64,000 bases of DNA. Source: Odobenus rosmarus divergens. Lineage: Eukaryota; Chordata; Mammalia; Carnivora; Odobenidae. Below are positions 45,551 through 57,595 of the stretch, piece by piece. A model generated the notes under the pieces. The model was not told the DNA's origin. It saw only the letters and a list, made by a program, of their open reading frames with translations, and ran no database searches. The DNA is taken from positions 69,557-133,556 of the forward strand of contig NW_004451515.1 in the NCBI RefSeq assembly GCF_000321225.1, written 5' to 3'. The position numbers and the translations under genes were made by a program. Each line of letters starts with the position of its first letter. Position 1 is the first letter of the stretch.

Positions 45551-47139
45551 TAAAAAACTAATCAGTGATCATTTAAATCAGCTTGCAGTAATATATAATA
45601 ATAAAATAAGGCATGTAATCATTTGAAAAATAAAATTACTTCCTATATTTACTTTTATGAATCCGGGTGGACTCTTTTACATACCACCTGAAAATTTATT
45701 TTTATGAATTCAGAGGGGTCATTTTCCATTGGGTTGTTCTAAAGCATAGCATACTGGTGTTTTTGGATTTTTTTCCCCCCACGAACAATCACTTAATAAA
45801 AAATAAATGCTGATCTGCTAAGTCTTTTGTAGAATTATTAGTAAAAATTGCAATCAAAACTTAACACACTGTATTTCAGATAATTTAATATGTAAGATGA
45901 TTGGTTTCAGGAAAGGTCCAGTAGTCAAAGAGAAATATAAGAAATGAAAAAAGAGATCTCTTTTTCTATGCTATGCTGTCATTCATTTCCTTGGCTGGGT
46001 TTTGGACTAGACTATCAGGTATTATGTAAAACATATAAAGTAGGTGAAATCTGTGACATTCTTATGCTTTTGTTACAGTGTAATAGATTCAGACATGGAG
46101 ACATTTGAAGTCTTATTTTGCAACAATCTTAAGTGGGAAAATGGAATTGAAAAAAGCCTTACTATTGTCTTTCAGTCTGTGTATCAAAGTTAATGAGAGG
46201 TTTGCAAACAATCTGAAGAGGCAAAACTTCCTACCTCTCAGTTTGGACTGCTTCCATAGAATATAGAGATCCAATTTTAGAGGATATTTGGAATTGCCAG
46301 TATCTGGGGTGGAAAATAAAGACAACATTGTTCCCACCATCCTAAAATGTCTGGTCACATAATTACAATGAAATAATACTTAACTAAAGGTATAATTTAC
46401 TTGTTCTTCTCTGTTTCACATTGCTTCTTGGGAATAATATTTATTCTGTATGTTTAGCTAGATTGAAGTAGTTGAAAAGTGAAGAGTTAAGAAGAATACT
46501 AGATTTTGTTCTTTTACCCATAATTTTACATTGACATTATCTTCCAACAATCTGAAGATATTTTTATATATGATGTAAGATTGGGGGCTAACATTTGTAT
46601 CCCAAATTGCTCTTTAGTTTATTAGTATCAATAATGGAATAGTCCATTCTTTCCTCATTGATTTGAGAACATATGTATTATTCGTATATATAAATGATGA
46701 TGTTGCTGTATTCTATTTGTTTGTTTATTCATTGAGCAAATTGGTCTTGAATACCTACTGTGTAGCTGGCATTATCTTACAAGGTAGGAATACCTTAGTA
46801 GTTGAAACGGCCACTAAATAAATGTTTTACATGTAAAATTGCTAGTATTATAAGTACCACAAAGGAGAGGTTTTTAATTCTATGAAAACTTACTACAAAA
46901 TATTTATCTTTTCTTGAATGTACTTTTTTGAGTATAGCGTAAGATAGTGCTCTCCTTGTTGTTCTATTGCAAAGTTTCTTAGCTAATTTCACGCCTTTTC
47001 TTTTCCAGATTAGTTTAAACATTTTTATTAGTTCCTGTTGAAATTGTATTGAATTTTTGGGTTAACTTTCTGACAGTCAGCATCTTTGTAATAATAATGC
47101 TTTGTATCAAAAAATATATGTTTTTCATTTCTTATATTT
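45551..47139. other. Single-copy DNA, one weak ancient repeat
   Basis: No gene is seen. 'TTCATTGAGCAAATTGGTCTTGAATACCTACTGTGTAGCTGGCATTATC' at 46,728-46,780 resembles the ancient 'ATTGAGCACCTACTGTGTGCCAGGCACT' repeat start. Confidence 0.4.
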
Positions 47140-47170
47140 TCTTCTATTCTTTAAAATAATTTTTATTGTG

Positions 47171-47362
47171 GGGCGCCTGGGTGGCTCAGTTGGTTAAGCG
47201 ACTGCCTTCGGCTCAGGTCATGATCCTGGAGTCCTGGGATCGAGTCCCACATCGGGCTCCCGGCTCAGCGGGGAGCCTGCTTCTCCCTCTGACCTTCTCC
47301 CCTCTCATGCTGTTTCTCTCTCTCTCTCTCTCAGTAAATAAATAAAATCTTTAAAAAAAATA
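47171..47362 (+). mobile_element. Can-SINE at the L1M 3' end
   Basis: Sense, CpG-rich (GGGCGCCTGGGTGGCTCAG, GCCTTCGGCTCAGG), so probably recent. 16-bp target duplication ATAATTTTTATTGTGG / ATAATTTTTATCGTGG (47,156-47,171 and 47,363-47,378). Confidence 0.96.
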
Positions 47363-47760
47363 ATAATTTTTATCGTGGCAAAATACATATAATGTAAAAC
47401 CATCTTAACATTTTTAAGTGTACAGTTTGGTAGTATTAAATACATTCCCATTGTTGCACAACCATTTCCATCATCTATCCACATAACTCTTCATTTTGTG
47501 AAAGTAAAACTCTGTACCTGTTAACCAATAAGTTTTCATTTTCTCCTCCCCCAGCCCCTGGCAATCACTTTTACCTTTTCTGTCATTTTGATTTTGACGA
47601 CTCTAGGTTCCTCATATCAGTAGAATCATACAATATTTGTCTTTTTATGACTGGCTAGTTTCATTAGCTTAATGTCCTCAAGGTTCTTCCATGTTGTAGC
47701 ATATATTGTAGAATTTCCCATCTTTTTAAAGCTGAATAATAATAATCCACTGTATGTATA

Positions 47761-48217
47761 CAAGCACACCTCAGAGATAATACAGGTTTGGTTCCAGACC
47801 ACCATAATAAAGTGAATTTTGCAATAAAGTGAGTCAGATGAATTTTTTGGTTTCCCAGTGTATATAAAAGCTATGTTCACACCTTAATGTAGTCTATTAA
47901 GTGTGAGTAGCATTATGTCTAAAAAACAATGTATATCTTAATTAAATACTTTATTGCTAAAAAATGCTAACCATCTCTGTGCTTTCAGTGAGTCAAATCA
48001 CTTATCACAGATCACCATAAATATAATCATAATGAAAAAGTTTGAAATATTGTGAGAATTACCAAAATGTGATACAGAGACAGGAAGTAAGCAAATGCTG
48101 TTAGGAAACTGATAGACTTCTGGTTGACATAGAGTTGCCACAGACCTTAATCTCTTAAAAACTCAATATCTGTGAAGCACAATGAAGCAAAGTGCAATAA
48201 AATAAAGTATGACTCTG
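47761..48217 (-). mobile_element. Tigger1-type element, opposite orientation
   Basis: Ends CAAGCACACCTCAGAGATAA and TAAAGTATGACTCTG, TA on both sides, inserted in the L1M between 'CCACTGTATGTA' and 'CCACATTTTGTTTATGC'. The interior carries the reverse complement of the 39,381 element's blocks (AATATAATCATAATGAAAAAGTTTGAAATATTGTGAGAATTACC). It is internally deleted, with no transposase. Confidence 0.88.
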
Positions 48218-49228
48218 TACCACATTTTGTTTATGCTTTCTTGCATAGATGGACACTTGGGTTCTTTCATGTTTTAGCCACTGTGAATAATGCTGTTGTA
48301 AATATGGGTGTACAAATATCTCTTTGAGACCCTCTTTCAGTTCTTTTGGGCTTATACTAAAAGTAGAGTTTGTGGATCACATAGCAATTCTCTTTTTAAT
48401 TGTTTTGGGAGCACAGTACAATTTCCCATAGCAGCTGTATCTTTTAAAATCTTCACCAATAATGCACATGGGTGCCAATTTTTTTTATATCCTTTCCAAC
48501 AGTTGTTGTGTGTGTGTGTTGTTTACATTTTTTAATATTAGCTCTCCTAATGGCTGTAAGGTGTAATGATTAATGATATTGAGCAGTTTTTCATGGCCAT
48601 TCCATCTTCTTTGGAAAAATGTCTATATTTAAGTCCTTCCCCATATCTGAATCAGCTTGTTTGCTTTTGTTTTTGAGTTTTAGGAGCTCTCTGTACATTC
48701 TGGATGTTAATCCCTTTTCAAATAAATGCTTTGCAAATATTTCATTTCATTCTGTAGGTGGCTTTAGTAAAAAAATACTGTCCTATTGATATTGTCCTCT
48801 GATGTGCAAAATTTTTGAATTTTCATGGAGTCCAGTTTGTCTATTTTTTGTTACTTGTGCTTTTGCTGGATATGTCCAAGAAATCATTGCCAAATTCAGT
48901 GTTGTGAATCTTTTGTCCCAAGTCTTCTTAAGAGTATAATTGTTAATTATGTCTTGATCCATTTTGAGTTAATTTTTGTATAAGGATTATGGTTTGGGTC
49001 CAACTTCATGCTTTGCATGTAGATATCCCATTTTTCCAGCATCATTTGTTGAAAAGACTTTTCTTTCCCCACTGAATGGTCTTGGCATCCTTGTCAAATT
49101 AACCATATAAGTGAGGATTTGTTTCCAGGCTTTCTTTAATTACTTTTAAGGAGGGATTTTTGTCATTGTGATTTGCTTTCTAAATGTTTTACAGTTTGGT
49201 TAGGCCCTCATTTTGAGCATTATATCTT

Positions 49229-49443
49229 TTTTTTTTTTTTTTAAAGATTTTATTTATTTATTTTGAGAGAGAGAGAGACAGCGAGAGAGGGAACACAAGC
49301 TGGGGGGGGGGGCGTTGGGTGGGAGAGGGAGAATCAGGCTTCCTGCCAAGCAGGGAGCCCGATGCAGGGCTCGATCCCAGGACCCTGGGATCATGACCTG
49401 AGCCAAAGGCAGACACCTAACGACTGAGCCACCCAGGCGCCCT
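49229..49443 (-). mobile_element. Can-SINE in L1M
   Basis: Antisense copy with a 14-bp duplication GAGCATTATATCTT / GGGCATTATATCTT (49,215-49,228 and 49,444-49,457). It contains a G10 tract near 49,302 that other copies here lack. Confidence 0.96.
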
Positions 49444-50167
49444 GGGCATTATATCTTCTTTTGTGTTTAGTAGATTTTTTTGTAGTGAAATGTATAAATT
49501 TGTGTGTATGTTCTATAGCTATTTTCTTTGTGGTTACCCTGGGAAATGCATTTAAAATCCTAAAGTAAAAACATTTGTTATTGAATTTATACCACCTTAA
49601 CTTCAGTAACATACAAAAACTCTGTTCCTTTACAGCTGCACCACACCCCTTTTGGTTGTTCATGTCTTGAAATTACATTTTTATACATTGTGTGCACAAA
49701 ACCATAAACTAATAATTTTTAAAAATGCATTAGTCTCTTAAGTTATATAAAATAGAATATTTTGAGTTAAAAACTAAAGTTACAGTAGTATTGAATTTAC
49801 ACTGTTTCTTTTTCTTTAAATTAGTGTCTTAAATCATGTAGATAACAAAAACGGATAGCTACAATAATGCCAGTTTCATGATTTCCCATGTATTAACCCT
49901 TACTGGGATTTTTCATTCCTCCATATGGCTTTGAGTTACTGTCCATTGTCCTTTCATTTAAACTTGAAGGACTCCCTTGGGCATTTCTTGCAGAGCAAGT
50001 CTTTTGGTTATGAATTCCCTCAACCTTTGTTCATCTGGGAATATATTCATTTCTTCCTCACTTTTGCAGATAGTTAAGCAGTATAATGGTTTCCTGGTTG
50101 ACAGTTTTTTTTTTTTCTTTTAGCATTTTGAACATATTGACCCACTCTGATTTGGCCTCCAAAGTTT

Positions 50168-50289
50168 TTTTTTTTTCTTTTTTCTTTTTTTTAATGTTCA
50201 ATTAGCCAGCATACAGTACATCGTTAGTTTTTGATGTAGTGTTCAATGATTCATTAGTTGTGTATAACACCCAGTGCTCAGTGCCAGTG
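50168..50289 (-). mobile_element. Very short young L1 3' stub
   Basis: Only about 90 bp of antisense carnivore L1 3' UTR ('ATTAGCCAGCATACAGTACATCG', 'GTGTATAACACCCAGTGCTCA') plus a T-rich tail. Flanks CTCCAAAGTTTTT / CTCTAAAGTTTTT act as target duplication. Confidence 0.85.
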
Positions 50290-50690
50290 CTCTAAAGTTT
50301 TTGATAAGAAATTTGCTGATAATCTTATTGAAGATCCCTTGTATATCATAATTTGCTTCTTTATTGCTGCTGTTAAGATTCTCTTTTTGTCTTTGAAAGT
50401 TTTATTGTAATTGTGTGGGTCTCTGAAGTCATTTTACTTGGAGTTTGTTGAGCCTATTGGATGTTTATATTCATGTCTTTTATCAAATTTGGGAAGTTTT
50501 CAACCATTATTTCTTCAAAAGTTCCCTCTGCTCCTTTCTCACTGTTCTTCTCGGACTCTCTCAATATGTATATTATTGACTTTGTGATGTCCCTTTAGTT
50601 CCTTAGTTTCTGTTCATTTTTCTTCTTGTGTCTTTTCTAAAACTTTCCTTGGGCATTCCTAGTCACTTTAAAATTTCCTCTACATATAGA

Positions 50691-51204
50691 ATTGTTTTTG
50701 CATGTTCTAGTCCTTAAAGTTTGGCTCCTGAAAGGGAAAAAAGGGAAAAATGAAGGGTTGGGGAGAAGAAAAGGACCCCAGCTCTTTAAATCCCCTGGAA
50801 GTCACTTTAGCCAGAGGATGAGGTGCTTGCAACAATGGGGAAATAAGCTTTTTTTCCTTCTTTTTTTGTAAAATATTTATTCAGTATTGTTTATCCTCAA
50901 ACAATGAATGCTTCATTATGAAGAAAGGAGTTTATGTTTGTAGAACCCATTGCAGGTTATGTAGCAGTTGGAACTTTATATGAGTTCTGTAGGATAGGCA
51001 GGATGGTGTTTGGTTTATTTTTTTAAATGAGAAATCAGGGCTGAAGTAATATTTTTATTCATTTATTAATGGAATACACCTGAAAGTAGTCATTGAAAGA
51101 CCAGTATTTTTGTTTCATCTCTCATGAGGCAAATTATCTTGGCTAAGTCACTCTTTAGGACTTTGTGAAATTAACATTTGTTAAGTGGAGCACAGGATTC
51201 TAGA
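50691..51204. other. L1M 5' UTR-like, then single-copy DNA
   Basis: 50,700-50,850 ('GGACCCCAGCTCTTTAAATCCCC') may be the L1M 5' UTR end; the rest has no recognisable feature. Confidence 0.35.
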
Positions 51205-51675
51205 TCATGAACCATGATTCAACAACACCACAAGAGAAACTGAAATAAAGACATTGATCACAGGTCTTGGAGGAAGTATCTGGTATACCTCAAGGTCCTA
51301 CATGGGCAGATAAAGGCAGAGTGCAGAACAAAGAGAGAGAGTTGGGACCTAGGACTCATGCTTTTATTAGGGTCCAAGAGTAGACTGTTTTGTGTTTCCT
51401 GGATTATGGCCAGATAGATCATTTCAAACCAAAAGAATGGGGTTTTGGCTACTCTCCTAGGGGTCTTACCTAAGGGGTGCATAAAGCATACAGGTACTGG
51501 GAGGCAGGGGAGACTCTTGATCACAAGGATTGTTGGGGAATTCGTATCAGGAATTTATATTTGCTTGTGACTCTGCAGCTGCTGTGTGGGGCATGTGCTT
51601 GCATGAGGGGGCTAATGTTAGTTTAAGGTCTCTGCAGGCTGCACAACATGGGTGCCTAGGCAGCAACATCATGAA
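51205..51675 (-). mobile_element. Solitary ERV1-type LTR (probable)
   Basis: Read on the minus strand it has LTR order: a U3 with an AAATATAAATTCC TATA-like box (near 51,560), CTTTATGCACCCC, a polyadenylation signal CCTAATAAAAGCATGAG (51,355-51,371), then a T/C-rich U5 (CCAACTCTCTCTCTTTGTTC). No gag, pol or env sequence lies beside it, so it is a solo LTR left by recombination. Exact ends and target duplication are not resolved. Confidence 0.6.
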
Positions 51676-52589
51676 GTAGCTTAGTTAAACTTTGAAATCG
51701 TTTCTACTTTTCTGAGATTTAATGACTTCATCTGAAAAATTAAAAGATAATATATAAGTTCTCCCTCATAAAAATTATTGAGGAAAACCACCTGCAGTCA
51801 CAAACTGTTTTATAAGCTTAGTACTTTCTAAGAAATGAAATATATTATGAAAAAGTAAAATGTAAAATTAATAGAAAGACAAAAGAAATAAATATTTAAG
51901 AAACCATGGAAATAATATCTGCTGGTTACCTAATGTAGGATCAGAATAAGCAGAAACGTGATCATACTTGGTGCTTAAGGAACAGCATTTTATATTTCAA
52001 TGCAATTGAAATTTAGTATATTCATTAAGGAACTGCTTTATCTTAAATTTTTTTGTGTTAAACTAATTCTTGTGACCAGTGTGTTGGTAATTTTATTACC
52101 CTATTCATTTTTTCTTGTTTTATGACTTGAATGTCTATATTGTTACTAGCTTTCAAGGATGACTTTTTGAAAAAACAAAAAGACTGAAACTTAATAGAAC
52201 TATTTGTGGGTTTGGCTTATATGTATGTGGCTTATATGTATGTGTATGTATATGACTTTAATGGATTCCTTTATCAGAACTCATGTGTAGGATATTAATG
52301 TGTCTTTTTATTTTGACCATATTATTAAAAATCCACATGTACTTGAGGTGCAGTGGTTATGTATAAGCTTGAAAATGTATTAAGTTATGCTGATTTCTGG
52401 ATAATAAGATATGTTATTAGAGAAAGAATAGATTCCTATTTTATTGTAGACTTTGTGCCATAAATCCGACAGAATATTGAGGGGAAAAAACCAAGTTTTT
52501 CTTTTTGTTACTTTAGTTCACTATATCTGGAAGGATGAGACATTTAACTTTAAATCATAACACTTTAAAACATAATACAACTTTAATTA
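51676..52589. other. Single-copy DNA
   Basis: No gene or repeat recognised. A GGCTTATATGTATGT direct repeat lies at about 52,213-52,243. Confidence 0.4.
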
Positions 52590-52735
52590 TTAACTCAACA
52601 ACTCTTATTCACAGATGAGGAAACTGAGATCCTTAGAGGGAGAGTGACTTAATCAGGATATGGAGCTGATAACAACAGATAGCATTGCAAAGATAACTCA
52701 GATTCTTTGGACTCTTAGTCCACTGCTCTTTCTTG
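52590..52735 (-). mobile_element. MIR SINE, antisense
   Basis: 'CACAGATGAGGAAACTGAGATCCTTAGAGGGAGAGTGACTTAATCAGGATATGGAGCTGATAA..CAGATTCTTTGGACTC' is a readable antisense MIR. Confidence 0.85.
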
Positions 52736-52927
52736 GTACTTAAACTTTTTTTTTTTTTTTTTACCTTTCTTTGTCTCACATAATGTATATTCCCCTATTG
52801 AGGTTCTTTCAAGTTGAAAGGATATGGGGCTCCCTCAGATGATGTGAGTTTACAGTAAAAATTAAGAAGGAAGTACAGACACATAGACCCACTATCCCAG
52901 CAGCTACAGAGCAAGTCCTTTAAACTT

Positions 52928-52992
52928 GTACACAAACATTCATAACAACATTATTTATAATGGCCAAAATGTGGAGAAAAATGTCCATCAGG
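52928..52992 (+). mobile_element. Small L1 ORF2-end fragment
   Basis: 'CACAAACATTCATAACAACATTATTTATAATGGCCAAAATGTGGAG' is a sense L1 piece; nothing of the element remains on either side. Confidence 0.6.
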
Positions 52993-54143
52993 TGAGTTTT
53001 GTTATAGGTGAAATGGTATATTTTGATCCTGGGGAAATGGCAACAGAGTAGAAGGACCCTAGGATCATTGTATTGTCCAATGAATATAACTAGATAATTT
53101 ATCAAGTCATCCCAGATACCCTGGAAACTGACCTGAAGACTGTCAGAACAAACTCCACAACTAAAGGTAGAGAAGAGGACACATTGAAGAAGTTATGACA
53201 TGCAGAGATGAGGTTTAGGAGTGAAACAGATTGTGGCCACTCTGGTGAAGAGGTATCTATTGTTGAAGAGAAGGGTGAGAGACAGACTAGCACACAGGGA
53301 AAACAAATCCCCATAGCATTTGGCTTGGAAAGTGAGAGGTCCCAAATTTTGTGAGTTCTTGATACCAGCACGGCATAAAGCCTAGAGTTCTAAAAGTCAG
53401 CAGGCTTCACTTGGGGAGAGCCCAGAGGACATTGGGGCTGCTCTTGTAGAAAAGACAGGCAAACAGCTCATGGATATACAGCATGGAAAAGCGATCTGAA
53501 GAACACCTGGGGCACACAGTGTGGAGGGTAGTTGCTTCTCTTGGAACGCATCTCAGACTACATTAACAGAGAGAACTCCGGGAACAGAGGAATTGGCTGG
53601 TGCCATTTCCCTCCTCTGCCCTTCAGCATAAGCGCAGGCTGCCTACAGGCATCAGCGCAGTGCTGACATTCATTACCTAACTTACTTACACCAACCCCAC
53701 CCCTCACCCCCAGTAAGTTGGAACTACCCCTCCCATTCATGCTTGACTCAGTCCCAGCATGGTGGGCTCCCTCCCCCAAAGACTGCCCCAAACCCCTGCT
53801 CACACCCCATTCCTGATGTGGGAGTTTTGTGGAGCCTTGATTCTGGTGGTGGTGGCAACAGGTCTCATTTCACAAACAGACCAGAGCACACCTAGTTAAA
53901 ATGTGCCACTTTCAGGCCAGAGACCAAATACTGCCCACAACAGGCAAGAAGAGCTTCTGCAGATGGCTGGCCTTAAGGATAAATCGGCCAGGCTGAAATA
54001 GCAGAGCACATGCAGCACACCTTAGAGAAATTCCCAGAAGCACCAGGCCCTGGGGAACAGGGGACACTACACAGCAGGGCACTACAGGACTTCTTCTTCA
54101 TAAGTCTGCTACCCTCAAGAATAGGAGACACAACTGAATTTCC

Positions 54144-54354
54144 TTTTTTTTTTTTTTAGAAGATTTATTTTATTTATTTGAGAGACAGAGAGAACCAAGT
54201 GGGAGGAAGGGCAGAGGGAGAGAGAGAAGATTCTTAAGCAGACTCCCTTCTGAGCATGGAGCCCAACATGGGGCTCGATCCCAGGACCCTGAGATCATCA
54301 TCTGAGCCAAAATCAAGAGTAAGACTCTTAACTGACTGAGCCAACCAGGCACCC
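54144..54354 (-). mobile_element. Can-SINE in L1 5' UTR
   Basis: Antisense with T14 at the left and a GAGCCAACCAGGCACCCC head. Flanks TGAATTTCC / TAAATTTTCT are a diverged target duplication. Confidence 0.94.
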
Positions 54355-54399
54355 CTAAATTTTCTAACACAGAAAAACAGGCAGAGAGACTTAGACAAA

Positions 54400-55254
54400 A
54401 TGAGAAGACTGAGAAATTTATCCCAAATGAAAGAACAGGAGAAAGCCACAGCCAGAGATCTAAGCAAAACAGATAAAAGCAATATACCTGATAGAGAATT
54501 TAAAGTAATGGTCATAAGGATACTCACTGGACTTGAGAAAAGAGTGGAAGACATGAGAGAGATAAAGAATAATAGGGCAGAGATATAAAGGGTTTAGTAA
54601 ACAAAATGAAAAACATACTTGATGGAATGAACAGCAGGCCAGAAGAAGCAGAGGAATGAATTAATGATATAGAAGACAGAGTAATGGAAAGTAATCAAGC
54701 TGTACAAATGAGAGAAAAAAGAATCATGCAAAAGAAGAAAAGATTCAGGGAAGTTCTTGACTCTATCAAAAGTAATAACATTCATTTTATAGGAGTCCAA
54801 GAAAAAGAGAGAGAAAAGGGGGCAGAAAATGTATTTGAAGAAATAATAGCTGAAAACTTCCATAATCTGAGGAGGGAAACAGGTATTCAGATCCAGAAGA
54901 CACAGAAAATGCTCATCAGAGTGAACAAAAGCAGATCCACAGCAAGACATTTTGTCATTAAATTGGTAAAATAGAGTGATAAAGAAAAAATTTAAAAGCA
55001 ACAAGACAAAAGAAGACAGTAACTTACAAGGGAAAACCCATAAGGCTAGAAGGGAATTTCTCAGCAGTAACTTTCCAAGCCAGAAGGAAGTGGCATGATA
55101 TATTCAAAATGCTGAATGGGAAAAATCTGCAGCCAAGAATACACTATCCAGCAAGGCTGTCATTCAGAATAGGAGAGATAAAGAGTTACCCAGACAAACA
55201 AAAACCAAGGGAGTTCATGACTATTGAACCAGCCTTGCAAGAAATATTTAGCTA
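54400..55254 (+). pseudogene. L1 ORF1 (RNA-binding protein), broken
   Basis: The start context ATGAGAAGACTGAGAAATTTATC opens a lysine/glutamate-rich coiled-coil-like stretch, stopped at 54,586-54,588. The frame resumes around 54,684-54,974 (RRM-like part) and the C-terminal part (DKQKPREFMTIEPALQEIF-type ending) finishes at TAA about 55,252. Intact ORF1p is a trimeric nucleic-acid chaperone; this copy has at least two stops or frameshifts. Confidence 0.8.
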
Positions 55255-55649
55255 AAGGGGACTCGTTGAGTGGCAAAGAGAGGCCAAAAGTGACAGTATA
55301 AAGGTAGTAAACACAAAAGCAGTAAAAGTGGATATTTCTGTAAAAAAAAAAAAATCAGTCAAGGAACTAAAAAGATAAAAGGATGTGAAATATGAGACCA
55401 TAAGTCTAAAATGTGGGAATAGAGGAGTAAAGAACTGGTTCAAACTTGTACAACCATCAACTTAATATAGAATGCTGTATGTAGAAGAGGTTATATACAA
55501 ACTCAGTGGTAACCATATATCAAAAACCACTAATAAATATGCAAAGAATAAAGAGAAAGAAATCCAAATATATCACTAAAGAAAATTAAAAAAAAACCAT
55601 GACAGAGAGAAAGACAATAAAGGATCAAAGGACATCTTCAGAAACAAAC

Positions 55650-55925
55650 ACAAAATGTCCAGAATAGGTAAATCTGTGGAGATGGAAGTTGATTAGTGGT
55701 AGCCTGGGGTAGAGTAAAGGTTAGGAGAGGAGACAGAAATGGAGAATGACTCTTAATAAATAAGGGAGGGGGTCTTTTTTAGGTGATGAAAATGTCTTAA
55801 AATTAGGTTGTGATGGTTTCACAACTGTGAATATACTAAAAACCACTTAAATATACACTTTAATTAGATGAATTTAATGGTAATATTATTTGTATCTCAA
55901 TACTGTTAAAAATAATTTTTGGAAT
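55650..55925 (+). mobile_element. L1MB-type 3' UTR, sense
   Basis: 'AATGTCCAGAATAGGTAAATCTGTGGAGATGGAAG', 'GGTGATGAAAATGTCTTAAAATTAGG' and 'CTGTGAATATACTAAAAACCAC' are the usual L1MB 3' UTR landmarks. Confidence 0.85.
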
Positions 55926-56694
55926 AATCTGATGACTTAGTTGTCTTGTGATATGACACATTACTCATTACTCCAATCTTAACACTGTCAGTTTTGTGAC
56001 TTAACTCCCTTCTGCTTGTTTCTCTTCATTTGTCTCCTACATTTCTCTCCATGTCTTCCTCACTTCCTCATTTAGAATTTCCCCAAAAGGGTTGATCAGA
56101 CAGATTGTTTTGTTAATTGCCATCAAGAGTAGGCACCATTTCTTTCTGACGTATGATACTGATTTTCCATGATGGAAATGTATTAAGTAGAAATATATAT
56201 TAACTTAGAGAAAGTAGTAAATGACAGCCTAACGAGAACAAAAAAACAACACAACTTGTGAAGGTGGTAGTTAAGTGACTGACATTTGGTCCACACTGGT
56301 CAAGGACATAATAAGCTTTCAATAAGTTTTGTTTAATTTGTTTAATTTTTCCTTTAAAATAGGTATGTTTTAAAGATGAAATTAGTGCTTGAATATCTAC
56401 ACAGGGAAATGACGAATTTGAATTCTAGGGTCACATAAGTAGGATGTGCAGACAAGGACTTGATTCCAGATCTTCATTATCCTATACTAAGCCTTGTTTA
56501 TTATTGAGTACCATTGTCCAGATGGCCAAACTAAAACTTCATTTTGCCCCAAAAAGCCTGTTTAGAACATGTATCTGTAGCAAGTAATTCTGTTGTCTTT
56601 TATATAGCAGTTTTCATGACCACATGAGGAGATTGGATTTGAAGGGTTTTGCCTAGTAGAATACTAGATCACAGTGCTTGGGCAGAGGATTCCC
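55926..56694. other. Single-copy DNA
   Basis: No recognisable gene or repeat. Confidence 0.4.
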
Positions 56695-57595
56695 CCCATC
56701 CCAGTTTTGGGGATATACTTGACATACAGAACTGTGTTAAGTTTAAAGTGTACAGCATAATGATTTGATTTAAACTTACTGAGAAATGATGACCCTAAGA
56801 AAAGAAATTGCTGGATCATATGCTAGTTCAATGTTTAATTTTTTGAGGAACCTCCATAATGTTTGGTTTTTTTTAACTGTTCCAATTTGCAATCCCACCA
56901 ACAGTGCACAATGTTCCTTTTTTCTGCATCCTCTCCAGCATTTTCATCTCTTGCCTTTTTGATGCTAACCATCTCAGTGGGCTTGAGATGATATCTTTTT
57001 ATGGTTTTGATTTACATTTCCCTAATGGTTACTGATGTTGAGCACCTTTTCATATATTTGTTGGCCATTCATATATCTTTGCCCATTTTTTAATTGGATT
57101 CTTTTTTTTTCTTTTTACTACTGAATTGTATAAGTTCTTCATATATTTTGGATATTAACCCCTTATCTAAATTATGGTTTGCAAATATTATTTCCTATCA
57201 TACAGGTTGTCTTTTCATTTTGTTGATAATTTCTTTTGCTCTGCAGAAGCCTTTTAGTTTGATGTAGTCTCACTCATTTATTTTGTTGCTTGTATCCCTA
57301 AAATCCACATCCATAAAATCTGTCAAGCTTCCTTTTCTTCTAGCAGTTTTATGAATTTCTGATCTTACATTTAAGCCTTTAATTCATTTCAACTTAATTT
57401 TTTTGAGTGTTGTAAGATGAAAGTCTAATTTCATTCTTCCACATGTGAATGTCCAATTTTTCCGGGACAATTTTTTTTTGCCTTGGTTAGTCTAGCTAAA
57501 AATGTGTCAATTTTGTTTATCCTTTTAAAGATCCAATTCTTTGTTTTGTTCATCCTTCCAGTTGTTTTCCTATTTTGTATTTCATTTATTTTAAG
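56695..57595 (-). mobile_element. L1M ORF2 end, antisense
   Basis: 'TTAAAGTGTACAGCATAATGATTTG', 'AAGAAATTGCTGGATCATATGCTAG', 'GGATATTAACCCCTTATCTAAATTATGG', 'GTTTGATGTAGTCTCACTCATTTA' in antisense L1 order. No intact frame. Confidence 0.85.

Larger units (their letters stand above)
47140..50690 (-). mobile_element. L1M, antisense, five-part mosaic
   Basis: The 3' UTR spans about 47,380-47,755 ('CTTAACATTTTTAAGTGTACAGTTTGG'). The ORF2 end spans about 48,220-49,220 ('CACAGTACAATTTCCCATAGC', 'GATCCATTTTGAGTTAATTTTTG', 'TTTTTCCAGCATCATTTGTTGAA'). The ORF1/5' region spans about 49,444-50,690 ('GGGCATTTCTTGCAGAGCAAG', 'GATAATCTTATTGAAGATCCCTTG', 'TTTGGGAAGTTTTCAACCATTATTTCTTC'). It is split by two SINEs, a Tigger1 copy and a short L1. 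No frame survives. Confidence 0.82.
53020..55640 (+). mobile_element. L1 5' half (5' UTR and ORF1), no ORF2
   Basis: The start 'GGCAACAGAGTAGAAGGACCCTAGGATC' matches the 5' end of the antisense L1 ending at 7,841. A 1.3-kb GC-richer 5' UTR with CCTCTGCCC and ACCCCCAG blocks follows, then ORF1 from about 54,400 to 55,254, then about 380 bp of inter-ORF sequence (GGGACTCGTTGAGTGGCAAAG, AAAGGATCAAAGGACATC). The sequence then passes straight into an L1 3' end at 55,650, so ORF2 is lacking. Confidence 0.85.

Noticed and set aside
54684..54974. 96-codon frame that looks like a coiled-coil protein
   Set aside because: Middle part of the broken L1 ORF1, not a host gene.
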